Source of the DNA: Bacillota bacterium
GTDB lineage: Bacteria > Bacillota > Clostridia > Christensenellales > Aristaeellaceae
NCBI GenBank assembly: GCA_023392395.1
Contig: JAEVZE010000095.1
Coordinates: 1-6,123, forward strand
Direction: 5' to 3'
DNA length: 6,123 nucleotides
Shown here: piece after piece, positions 1 through 5,639 of the stretch
Position numbering within the stretch: position 1 is the first letter of the stretch
How the letters are laid out: each line of letters opens with the position of its first letter
Notes under the pieces: generated by a model
Database searches by the model: none
Told to the model about the DNA's origin: nothing
Seen by the model: the letters and a program-made list of their open reading frames with translations, nothing else
Program-made: the position numbers and the translations under genes

Positions 1-2
1 GG

Positions 3-77
3 GTGAAACACGTTCCCGGCGCGCGGGTCTCCGGGAACGATTGGACGGTGCGAACGGGGTATGTCATCAGTCTATAG
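3..77 (+). CDS. possible C-terminal tail of an upstream gene (partial)
   Basis: The frame beginning at base 3 is open from the window edge to a TAG at 75-77 and gives 24 residues ending WTVRTGYVISL. Codons mostly end in G or C, as in the real genes nearby, and the alternating hydrophobic residues look like a terminal beta strand. The next gene's promoter starts only 26 bases after the stop, which fits a gene boundary. I do not recognise the family, and a 24-residue open frame can occur by chance. The other two forward frames are also short. Confidence 0.28.
   Translation: MKHVPGARVSGNDWTVRTGYVISL
11..39 (+). other. perfect 9-bp stem-loop
   Basis: CGTTCCCGG (11-19) pairs with CCGGGAACG (31-39) across an 11-base loop. 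No U-run follows, so this is not a standard intrinsic terminator. If the tail at 3-77 is coding, the hairpin lies inside it. Confidence 0.4.
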
Positions 78-102
78 TACCGAAGCGAGCGCAGAAAGTC
101 GA

Positions 103-131
103 TTGAAAACCGGCGGCGGGCGTGCTATAAT
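103..131 (+). promoter_or_regulatory. sigma-A promoter of the DtxR-family gene
   Basis: A -35 box TTGAAA (103-108) and a perfect -10 box TATAAT (126-131) are separated by 17 bases, with an extended -10 TG at 123-124. Transcription would start near 138, leaving a leader of about 57 bases. This is a strong, near-consensus housekeeping promoter. I see no obvious DtxR-type operator overlapping it. Confidence 0.85.
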
Positions 132-140
132 GCTTGAAAG

Positions 141-166
141 CGTTGAAGGCCGGGATGGCTTCAGCG
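141..166 (+). other. leader stem-loop in the dtxR-like 5' UTR
   Basis: CGTTGAAG plus CC (141-151, G149 bulged) pairs with GGCTTCAGCG (157-166), including one G-T wobble, around a 5-base loop. It begins almost at the predicted transcription start and ends before the ribosome binding site. It could stabilise the messenger or bind a regulator; no known riboswitch class is recognised. Confidence 0.35.
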
Positions 167-180
167 CGGAGCTTCTCCCA

Positions 181-186
181 GGGAGG
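181..186 (+). promoter_or_regulatory. ribosome binding site fixing a TTG start
   Basis: GGGAGG at 181-186 lies 8 bases before the TTG at 195. No in-frame ATG or GTG has comparable spacing, so this site decides the unusual start codon of the DtxR-family gene. Confidence 0.75.
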
Positions 187-194
187 CGAAGGGC

Positions 195-572
195 TTGCGC
201 GTCGAGGAGTCCAAGGAGAATTATCTGGAGGCCATCTATGTGCTCTCCAGGCAGAACGGCTTTGTCCGTTCGGTGGATGTGGCCAACTACTTTGAATTTT
301 CCAAGCCCAGCGTCAGCGTGGCGATGTCGAACCTCCGACAGGCGCTGTTGATCACCGTGGACGACGCGGGCGGCCTCCACCTGACGGATGCGGGCCGCGC
401 GCTGGCCGAACAAGTCTACGAGCGCCACACGCTGCTGACGCGCTTTCTGACCGAGCTGGGCGTGGACCCCGACACCGCGCAGCAGGACGCCTGCCGCATC
501 GAACACGTGATCAGCCAGATCAGCTTCGAAAAGCTGCGGGAACACATGACGCAAATGATTGGGCCAAAATAG
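195..572 (+). CDS. DtxR/MntR-family metal-dependent transcriptional repressor, single-domain form
   Basis: The 125-residue protein starts at TTG. An N-terminal winged helix-turn-helix covers about residues 8-71: the motif ENYLEAIY opens it, the recognition helix is near 36-47 (SKPSVSVAMSNL), and the wing ends in LHLTDAGRALA. The metal-binding and dimerisation helices follow (about 72-118). Likely ligands are E12, H78, C100, E103 and H104. The CRIEHVIS segment matches the DtxR/IdeR primary site (Cys-x-x-Glu-His) rather than the Glu-x-x-Glu-His of MntR. There is no C-terminal SH3-like domain, so the length resembles MntR (about 140) more than DtxR (about 225). Family members repress iron or manganese uptake genes when metal is bound. 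No metal transporter lies in the window, so the target and metal are open. The family call is firm; the metal is not. Confidence 0.92.
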   Translation: MRVEESKENYLEAIYVLSRQNGFVRSVDVANYFEFSKPSVSVAMSNLRQALLITVDDAGGLHLTDAGRALAEQVYERHTLLTRFLTELGVDPDTAQQDACRIEHVISQISFEKLREHMTQMIGPK

Positions 573-578
573 GCGCAG

Positions 579-615
579 GGGCTGTCCCGCGGTCCACATC
601 GCGGCGAGACAGCCC
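579..615 (+). terminator. hairpin after the dtxR-like gene (weak terminator)
   Basis: GGGCTGTC (579-586) pairs with GACAGCCC (608-615). An inner CGCG/CGCG pairing (588-591 with 600-603) encloses an 8-base loop. It starts 6 bases after the stop codon. The following bases are AT-rich but lack a clean U-run, so it may act as a 3' end stabiliser or a weak terminator backed up by the stronger one downstream. Confidence 0.5.
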
Positions 616-642
616 TATCTATATTTGAGAATAGACCGGAAG

Positions 643-676
643 GGGTACGGCGGGGATTGCGCCGCACCCTTTTTTT
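643..676 (+). terminator. intrinsic terminator of the dtxR-like gene
   Basis: GGGTACGGCG (643-652) pairs with CGCCGCACCC (660-669) with a single A-C mismatch and a 7-base loop, followed directly by seven Ts (670-676). This is a textbook Rho-independent terminator and it isolates the yhbD promoter downstream. Confidence 0.88.
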
Positions 677-712
677 GCGTCAAAAGGCCTGCGTAAACTT
701 TCTGCGCGCCTC

Positions 713-741
713 TTGACGCCAGAACATTGTTTTGTTATACT
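713..741 (+). promoter_or_regulatory. sigma-A promoter of the yhbD-bactofilin operon
   Basis: TTGACG (713-718) and TATACT (736-741) are spaced by 17 bases, each one base from consensus. The predicted start is near 748, giving a leader of about 55 bases to the ATG at 803. The promoter is overlapped by paired dyads, annotated separately, so it is probably regulated. Confidence 0.85.
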
Positions 742-768
742 GTCAGCGTCGAAACAATGTTATGTTCT
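721..768 (+). promoter_or_regulatory. candidate operator: two AACA-N-TGTT dyads on the yhbD promoter
   Basis: AACATTGTT (723-731) and AACAATGTT (753-761) are each palindromic around a central base. Together they form a perfect 10-base inverted repeat (723-732 with 752-761). An outer pair AGAACAT / ATGTTCT (721-727 and 762-768) adds further symmetry. The first dyad is centred exactly in the -35/-10 spacer, and the second lies just after the transcription start, 30 bases away centre to centre. Binding would be expected to control the promoter. The protein encoded directly downstream, with a MerR-like helix-turn-helix, is the natural candidate; that is inference. Confidence 0.62.
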
Positions 769-802
769 AAGAGTGTGGAGGACGGGGAATCAGGAGGCGC
801 AT

Positions 803-1456
803 ATGGAAGACTGGATTTCCAAAAGGGAGCTATTGGAGGCCACAAACATCTCCTACGGCCAGCTGTACCGGTGGAAGCGGGAGAAGTTGATCCCGGACAG
901 CTGGTTTGTCAAAAGGTCAGCGTTCACGGGGCAGGAAACCTATCTGCCCAGGCGCGCGATCGAGCGCATTCAGTTCATTCTGGAGAACAAGGACCGCTAC
1001 TCGCTGACGCAGCTGCAGGGCATGCTGTCGCCGGAGGCCAGGAGCCGCTCCTACCAGGCGGAGGCGGTCGGCATGCTGCCCGGGGCGGCGCGCCCGGCGG
1101 CAACGCTTCGGAAGATGATCGGTTCGGAGGAATTTGACCACGGCCAGGCGCTGTGCGCGATGATCGCGGCGGACATGCAGCGTTCGGGGGTCAAACTGAC
1201 CGACGACCAACTGCGCGAAGTGCTGAACGCGCTGCTGCAATGGCAGAAGGCGGAGGGCCTTCTGGAAAAGGACGACGGGCGGATTGTGCTGCTCAAAAGC
1301 GGCGAAGCCTACCTGCCGCTGTACTTTCAGCCGGACGGAGTGGTCCGCCCGCCCGAGGGCGTAGAAGTGGCTTATGGGCTGTCGCTGTCGGACCTGCCGG
1401 AAAAATGCAACCGGCCACTTCACAAATTGCTTGAGGGGGAAGAAAACCATGGGTGA
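803..1456 (+). CDS. yhbD: YhbD-like DUF4004 protein with MerR-type helix-turn-helix
   Basis: The 217-residue protein starts at the ATG preceded by AGGAGG at 792-797. Residues 1-60 carry a MerR-like DNA-binding segment: WISKRELLEATNISYGQLYRWKRE is the helix-turn-helix, and LIPDSWFVKRSAFTGQETYLPR is the characteristic following stretch of DUF4004 proteins such as B. subtilis YhbD. Residues 61-80 look like a short helical pair. Residues 100-217 form a helical and mixed C-terminal region of unknown function. The gene overlaps the bactofilin by 8 bases, the same partnership as in the Bacillus yhbD-yhbE-yhbF cluster. The molecular role of the family is not well established; I infer a DNA-binding regulator of the operon. 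Family assignment is strong, function moderate. Confidence 0.88.
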   Translation: MEDWISKRELLEATNISYGQLYRWKREKLIPDSWFVKRSAFTGQETYLPRRAIERIQFILENKDRYSLTQLQGMLSPEARSRSYQAEAVGMLPGAARPAATLRKMIGSEEFDHGQALCAMIAADMQRSGVKLTDDQLREVLNALLQWQKAEGLLEKDDGRIVLLKSGEAYLPLYFQPDGVVRPPEGVEVAYGLSLSDLPEKCNRPLHKLLEGEENHG

Positions 1457-2228
1457 GAATCTTCGGGATCTGAAGGCGTCCGGCGCGGCCAAGCTCAGCG
1501 GCGGCGCGTACCGCGACGTGGATGTGTCGGGCAGCGCCCACATTTCGGGCGATATTGTGTGCGAGAACTTTGGGGCTTCGGGCAGCGTCCGGGTGTTGGG
1601 CGGCGTAAACAGTAGCCTGTTCCGGGTGTCGGGCAGCGCCCGGGTGGAGGGAAATGTGTCGACCAGGGAGTTCCGCGCCAGCGGCTCGGCCTCGGTGGAC
1701 GGGAACCTGGACGCCAAGGAGGCACATGCCTCGGGCAGCGTCAAGGCGGAGGGCAACATCACGGTGGAAAACGAGCTGCGCGTCAGCGGCAGCGGCAGCT
1801 TCGGTGGCCCCATCCGGGCGCGGACGGTGCGCTCCACAGGCAGTCTGAAGGCCGCGAAGGGCATCGAGTGCGAGGCGCTGACGCTGGCGGGGGCCTTCGA
1901 CGTGGACGGTTTGATCAACGCGGGCACCGCGGACATCGAACTGGCCGGGCAGAGCCACCTGGACGAGATCGGCGGCGAGCGCATCACCGTGCGCAAAAAG
2001 GGCGTTCTGAGCGTGCTGGGCATCTCGCTCCCGTTCGGCCTGGGCGGCTTTTTGACCGCCAACACCATCGAGGCCACCGGCGTTTCGCTGGAAGCCACCC
2101 GCGCCAAGGTGGTGCGCGGCGCGGAAGTGTTCATCGGCGTCGATTGCGAGATCGACCGGGTGGAATACTCTAAGACCCTGGATGTGGCGGAAGGCGCCAT
2201 CGTGCGGGAAAAAGTAAAAGTAGACTGA
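1449..2228 (+). CDS. bactofilin-family polymer-forming cytoskeletal protein (YhbE/YhbF-like)
   Basis: The 259-residue protein starts at the ATG preceded by GAGGGGGA (1433-1440); an upstream in-frame ATG at 1374 has no comparable site and lies inside yhbD. The body is a beta-helix repeat. SGS turns recur at residues 27, 44, 61, 78 and 95, exactly 17 residues apart, then near 113 and 130, with GN or GD turns between. This is the signature of bactofilins (formerly DUF583), which polymerise without nucleotide into filaments near the membrane or cell wall. Residues about 183-205 form a hydrophobic, glycine-rich stretch that interrupts the repeat (VLSVLGISLPFGLGGFL). The C-terminal end (CEIDRVEYSKTLDV) resembles YhbE/YhbF. 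No signal peptide is visible. It is probably translationally coupled to yhbD. Family call is firm; cellular role is unknown here. Confidence 0.9.
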   Translation: MGENLRDLKASGAAKLSGGAYRDVDVSGSAHISGDIVCENFGASGSVRVLGGVNSSLFRVSGSARVEGNVSTREFRASGSASVDGNLDAKEAHASGSVKAEGNITVENELRVSGSGSFGGPIRARTVRSTGSLKAAKGIECEALTLAGAFDVDGLINAGTADIELAGQSHLDEIGGERITVRKKGVLSVLGISLPFGLGGFLTANTIEATGVSLEATRAKVVRGAEVFIGVDCEIDRVEYSKTLDVAEGAIVREKVKVD

Positions 2229-2287
2229 CCGATGGCGTTATAAATCCGCTCGCTCGGCTTTGGGGCGCGATGGGAGACGACATAAAA

Positions 2288-2316
2288 CGCCGGAAATTCG
2301 TCATGAATTTCCGGCG
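2288..2316 (-). terminator. terminator between convergent operons
   Basis: CGCCGGAAATTC (2288-2299) pairs perfectly with GAATTTCCGGCG (2305-2316), a 12-base stem with a 5-base loop. Read on the minus strand it is followed by TTTT (2287-2284), so it chiefly ends the dehydrogenase transcript 25 bases after its stop codon. The plus-strand side lacks a U-run, so termination of the bactofilin transcript here would be weaker. Confidence 0.75.
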
Positions 2317-2340
2317 CTTCGCGCTGTATGAAGTCTACAT

Positions 2341-3522
2341 TTACTCGGCGGCCAGCTCGTAGATGGCCTGGACGTCCTTCCAGTAGAGCTTTTTCAGCCC
2401 GCCAACGCCGTGTTCGTTGCCGTAGGCTTCGCCGGTGGCCTTCTTGGCCATCAGCTCGAAGTGAGCGCGGTCGATGCCCAGTTCCTTCAGCGTCTGCGGC
2501 AGGCCCATCCTGCGGTAGAAGCGGCGCAGCCGGTCGATGCCCTCGAGAATGATCGCTTCTTGGTCGCGGAAGTCGCCCTCCACGCCCATCACGTTGACCG
2601 CGAACTGCACGAACATGCCGGGGTTCTCGTGATGGACGTAGGTCATCCACGCGGGGGTCAGGACCGCAAGCCCCGCACCGTGGGCCACGTCGTAGATGGC
2701 GGAGAGCTCGTGCTCCATGTCGTGGCAGCCCCAGTCCTGCGCACGGCCCACGCCCAGAATGTCGTTATGAGCGATCGTCCCACCGAATCCCACCTGGCAC
2801 CAGGCGTCATAGTCCGCCGGATTGGCGTAGACGATGGGCGCGTTTTTCATGATGGTCCTGAGGGTCGCCTCGCAGAGCGCGTCGGTTAGGTCCGTGCGGG
2901 TGGTGTTGGTGAAGTAACGCTCGAAGATGTGGCTCATCATGTCGGCGACGCCGTTGGCGATCTGGTTTTGGGGAAGAGTGAAGAACAGCTCGGGGTTCAC
3001 AAAGCTGACCACCGGGCGGATGAGCAGGCTGTTGCAGGCCATCTTCTGGCTGGTCTTCTCGTTGGTGATGACCGAGCCCGTCGAAGCCTCGCTGCCCGCG
3101 GCCGGGATGGTCAGAACCGTCGCCACCGGCAGCGCCTTTTCCACGGGCTTATTGGTCCCGTAGAAGTCCCACACGTCGCCGTCATAGTAATAGCCGATGG
3201 CGATGGCTTTGGCCGAGTCGATGGCGCTGCCGCCGCCCACCGCCAGGATCAGATCGACCCCTTCCCGGCGGCAGATGGAAACACCCTCGTGCACCAGCTC
3301 CAGCCGCGGGTTGGGCGCGACGCCGCCCAGCTCCACCCATTCGATGCCCGCATCAGACAGCGACTTCACCACCTGGTCGTACAGGCCGCTCTTCACGATG
3401 CTGCCGCCGCCGTAGTGCAAAAGCACCTTCTTGGCAAAGGGCTTGATCCCCTCGCCCACCTGGCTCTGGGCGCCTTTTCCGAACACGAGGCGCGTGCGAT
3501 TGTGAAAATCAAAATTGAGCAT
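2341..3522 (-). CDS. iron-containing alcohol dehydrogenase, YqhD/BDH type
   Basis: The 393-residue protein is full length for the family (E. coli YqhD 387). An N-terminal dinucleotide-binding domain carries GGGS at 38-41, at the place where YqhD contacts the NADPH phosphate, and GGGSAIDSAK at 96-105. The helical C-terminal domain holds the metal ligands D194, H198, H267 and H281, the same numbering as in YqhD. The family interconverts aldehydes and alcohols in the cytoplasm, usually favouring NADPH-driven aldehyde reduction; BDH homologues make butanol in clostridia. The start ATG follows AAGGAGGAG (3536-3528). It is the second gene of an operon with glycerate kinase, 24 bases after that stop codon, with no promoter between them. 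The physiological substrate is not readable from sequence. A glycerate-linked aldehyde such as tartronate semialdehyde is a speculation drawn only from the neighbour. Confidence 0.93.
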   Translation of the reverse strand: MLNFDFHNRTRLVFGKGAQSQVGEGIKPFAKKVLLHYGGGSIVKSGLYDQVVKSLSDAGIEWVELGGVAPNPRLELVHEGVSICRREGVDLILAVGGGSAIDSAKAIAIGYYYDGDVWDFYGTNKPVEKALPVATVLTIPAAGSEASTGSVITNEKTSQKMACNSLLIRPVVSFVNPELFFTLPQNQIANGVADMMSHIFERYFTNTTRTDLTDALCEATLRTIMKNAPIVYANPADYDAWCQVGFGGTIAHNDILGVGRAQDWGCHDMEHELSAIYDVAHGAGLAVLTPAWMTYVHHENPGMFVQFAVNVMGVEGDFRDQEAIILEGIDRLRRFYRRMGLPQTLKELGIDRAHFELMAKKATGEAYGNEHGVGGLKKLYWKDVQAIYELAAE

Positions 3523-3546
3523 GGTTTCTCCTCCTTCTATGTCGCC

Positions 3547-4773
3547 TCAGCGCCCGATCAGCAGCGCCGAAAGATCGTTGACGTTGGTGCCTGTGGGGCC
3601 GGTCACGATCAGGCCGCCGCAGGCGGAAAGCGCGCGATAGGCATCGTTGTTCCCGAGCGCGGCTTCATAGGAAACGCCGGCAGCGGCAAGCGCGGCCATC
3701 GTGCCGCCGTCCACGTAGCCGCCGGCTGCGTCGGTGGGGCCGTCGGTGCCATCGGAGCCGAAGGAGAACACCGCCGCATTGTCAAGGCCCTGAAGCCCCT
3801 GCGCCGCGGCCAGCGCAATCTCCTGATTGCGGCCGCCCAGGCCCGTGCCTGTCACGTGGACAACCGTCTCGCCGCCCGCCAGAAACGCAAGCTTTCTTCC
3901 CCCGCTGTGGTGCCGCCGCGCGATCGCCGCGAGGAACCGCCCCGCCTCCCGCGCTTCGCAGTCCAGGCTGTCGGTCAGGATCATGGGTTCATAGCCCAGC
4001 GCGCGGCAGGCCTCGGAAGCCGCCTCGCACAATATCTTGACGCCGCCCGCCACAACGCATTCGGCATTGGGCAGCTGCTTGGGCGTCTCGATTGCAAGAA
4101 GCCGCAGGATGTCCGGCGGCGCTTCGACGCCGTAACGCTTCAGCGCCTCCAGCGCGTCCTGGCAGGTGGTCAGGTCGGGGACCGCCGGGCCGGAGGCAAT
4201 GGCGTCCGGCGCGTCGCCGAGCACATCCGAAAGCGCGATGGTCGTGACATGGGCGGGCGCGCAGATGGCCGCGAACTTTCCGCCCTTGACCTGAGACAGC
4301 CGCTTGCGCACCGCGTTGATCGCGCGGATGTCCGCGCCCGACCGGAGCAAGGCGCCCGTAAGGCCCGCCAGCATATCCGGTGAAACCAACGGCTTTTCAA
4401 ACAGCGCCGATCCGCCGCCGGATAACAGCAGCAGCACGTGGTCGCGCGCCGTGAGGTTCTGGACCATTTCCAACACGCGCTGCGTGGCCCGGTAGCCGTT
4501 TTCGTCCGGCACCGGATGGCCCGCCTCGAAGATCCCAAGCGGCTCCAGCGAGCCCTGGGCATGGCCGTACTTGGTGATCACCGCGCCCCGGTCCGCAGGC
4601 AGAAACTCCAGTGCCGCCCGGGCCATCGGCCACGCCGCCTTGCCCACCGCCACCAGGATCAGCCGCCCGCCGGAGAAATCGCGCCCGCTCAGCGCGCGCC
4701 TGACCGCCTCGCCCGGCTGACTGCGCTCAAGCGCCGCCGCCAGGATCTCCATCGCGTCCCGCTTCAAATCCAT
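3547..4773 (-). CDS. glycerate 2-kinase, class II (DUF4147 plus MOFRL domains)
   Basis: The 408-residue enzyme is of normal length and intact. The N-terminal DUF4147 domain (about 5-230) shows VGKAAWPM (43-50), EAGHPVPDENG (83-93), the nucleotide-loop-like LLSGGGSALFEKP (116-128), NAVRKRLSQVKGGK (153-166) and LSDVLGDAPDAIASGP (181-196). The MOFRL domain (about 295-402) shows GGETVV, GLGGRNQE (311-318), SDGTDGPTDAAGG (340-352) and GPTGTNVNDL. By family comparison K45 and R315 correspond to the proposed catalytic Lys and Arg. It phosphorylates D-glycerate with ATP, normally to 2-phosphoglycerate, in serine, glyoxylate or sugar-acid breakdown. It is the first gene of the operon, with a modest GAGG site 8 bases before the ATG. 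Relatives have been called TtuD, GckA or hydroxypyruvate reductase by misannotation. Confidence 0.95.
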   Translation of the reverse strand: MDLKRDAMEILAAALERSQPGEAVRRALSGRDFSGGRLILVAVGKAAWPMARAALEFLPADRGAVITKYGHAQGSLEPLGIFEAGHPVPDENGYRATQRVLEMVQNLTARDHVLLLLSGGGSALFEKPLVSPDMLAGLTGALLRSGADIRAINAVRKRLSQVKGGKFAAICAPAHVTTIALSDVLGDAPDAIASGPAVPDLTTCQDALEALKRYGVEAPPDILRLLAIETPKQLPNAECVVAGGVKILCEAASEACRALGYEPMILTDSLDCEAREAGRFLAAIARRHHSGGRKLAFLAGGETVVHVTGTGLGGRNQEIALAAAQGLQGLDNAAVFSFGSDGTDGPTDAAGGYVDGGTMAALAAAGVSYEAALGNNDAYRALSACGGLIVTGPTGTNVNDLSALLIGR

Positions 4774-4822
4774 TCTTCAAGCCTCATTCAGCGCATTGAC
4801 CGCCCGCATGGGCAGTACCCTT

Positions 4823-4851
4823 ATTATACCAAATCCCAAAACTTACGGCAA
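4823..4851 (-). promoter_or_regulatory. promoter of the glycerate kinase-dehydrogenase operon
   Basis: On the minus strand a -35 box TTGCCG (4851-4846) and a perfect -10 box TATAAT (4828-4823) are 17 bases apart, with an extended -10 TG directly upstream. The start of transcription would be near 4816, leaving a leader of about 43 bases. It is divergent from the rex promoter, with about 70 bases between the two -35 regions. Confidence 0.82.
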
Positions 4852-4919
4852 GTCTCACTCCAGGGCATTGCGTAACTGGTCTGTTATGAAATATGCTAAG
4901 AAAATTAATATAAACTGGC

Positions 4920-4954
4920 TTTTATCGATAAAAAAATATCTATATAATAGATAT
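4920..4954 (+). promoter_or_regulatory. rex promoter with two overlapping palindromes
   Basis: A perfect -10 box TATAAT lies at 4943-4948, 36 bases before the rex ATG; the -35 region 17 bases upstream (TTTTAT) is poor, suggesting an activator or weak expression. A perfect 14-base palindrome TTTTATCGATAAAA (4920-4933) fills the -35 region and part of the spacer. A perfect inverted repeat ATATCTAT / ATAGATAT (4936-4943 and 4947-4954) straddles the -10. Either could be an operator, but neither matches the usual Rex site (TTGTTAA, four bases, TTAACAA). The whole stretch is strikingly AT-rich against its surroundings. Confidence 0.55.
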
Positions 4955-4984
4955 GCTGAAGATTATCATGAGGGGGAGCGAGCC

Positions 4985-5623
4985 ATGCCGACACAGACGG
5001 TCTCCAAACAGACGCTGTCGAGATTGCCGCAGTACCTGAGCTATCTGGAATCTCTGCCGGATACGGTGCGCTCGATCTCCGCCACCGGCATTGCGGCGGC
5101 GCTCAACCTGAACCAGGTGCAAGTGCGCAAGGATCTGGCCTCGGTCAGCTCGTCCGGAAAACCCAAGGTGGGCTACATGCGGCGGGACCTGATCCGCGAG
5201 ATCAAGGCGTTTCTGGGCTACGACAGCGCGGACGAGGCGGTAATCGTCGGCGCGGGCAAGCTGGGCCGCGCGCTGATGAGCTACGTGGGTTTTAAAGACT
5301 ACGGACTCAACATCCTGGCCGCCTTTGACAGCGACGAAAGCGCGATCGGCGAGGACGAGAGCGGCCACCAGATCATGCCCATCGAGGTGCTCAAGGACAC
5401 CTGCCAGCGGCTGGGCGTGCGCATCGGCATCATCACCGTGCCGGCCCACGCGGCGCAGACGGTCTGCGAGCAGCTGATCGACGCCGGAGTGCTGGCGATC
5501 TGGAACTTCGCGCCGGTCCGGCTGGTGGTGCCGGAGGGCATTCTGGTCCAGAACGAGAACATGGCGAGCTCGCTGGCCATCCTGTCCAACCACCTGGCGG
5601 AGAAGATGAACCTGCACCGCTGA
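4985..5623 (+). CDS. rex: redox-sensing transcriptional repressor Rex
   Basis: The 212-residue protein is full length. The ATG follows AGGGGGAG (4971-4978), which rejects longer upstream starts. An N-terminal winged helix (about 8-75) contains SATGIAAALNLNQVQVRKDLA, the recognition helix, and the wing SSGKPKVGY (57-64). A Rossmann domain (about 85-190) carries GAGKLG (89-94) and the acidic end of the second strand at D115. A C-terminal domain-swapped helix (about 195-212) completes the fold. Rex dimers bind DNA when NAD+ dominates and let go when NADH rises, controlling fermentation, hydrogenase and alcohol dehydrogenase genes. Its divergent neighbour is an operon with an alcohol dehydrogenase, a plausible target. 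The wing has lysine where many Rex proteins have glycine (GKPGVGY), which may mark a paralogue with altered DNA preference. Confidence 0.95.
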   Translation: MPTQTVSKQTLSRLPQYLSYLESLPDTVRSISATGIAAALNLNQVQVRKDLASVSSSGKPKVGYMRRDLIREIKAFLGYDSADEAVIVGAGKLGRALMSYVGFKDYGLNILAAFDSDESAIGEDESGHQIMPIEVLKDTCQRLGVRIGIITVPAHAAQTVCEQLIDAGVLAIWNFAPVRLVVPEGILVQNENMASSLAILSNHLAEKMNLHR

Positions 5624-5639
5624 CGACACCCGCATTTCC

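Noticed and set aside
1..40. T-box-like start (GGGTGAAACACG followed by a hairpin)
   Set aside because: The invariant T-box core with its UGGN acceptor-pairing bulge is absent, there is no U-run after the hairpin, and no tRNA-related gene follows.
917..2650. 577-residue open frame on the minus strand
   Set aside because: It is a shadow of yhbD and the bactofilin; it lacks a ribosome binding site, runs through the terminator at 2288-2316, and its translation is low-complexity and Arg/Pro-rich.
2929..4383. 484-residue open frame on the plus strand
   Set aside because: It lies opposite the well-supported dehydrogenase and glycerate kinase genes, a typical GC-rich antisense shadow with no family signature.
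4881..4898. Rex box CTGTTATGAAATATGCTA
   Set aside because: Only the left half resembles TTGTTAA; the right half matches poorly, so symmetry is lacking.
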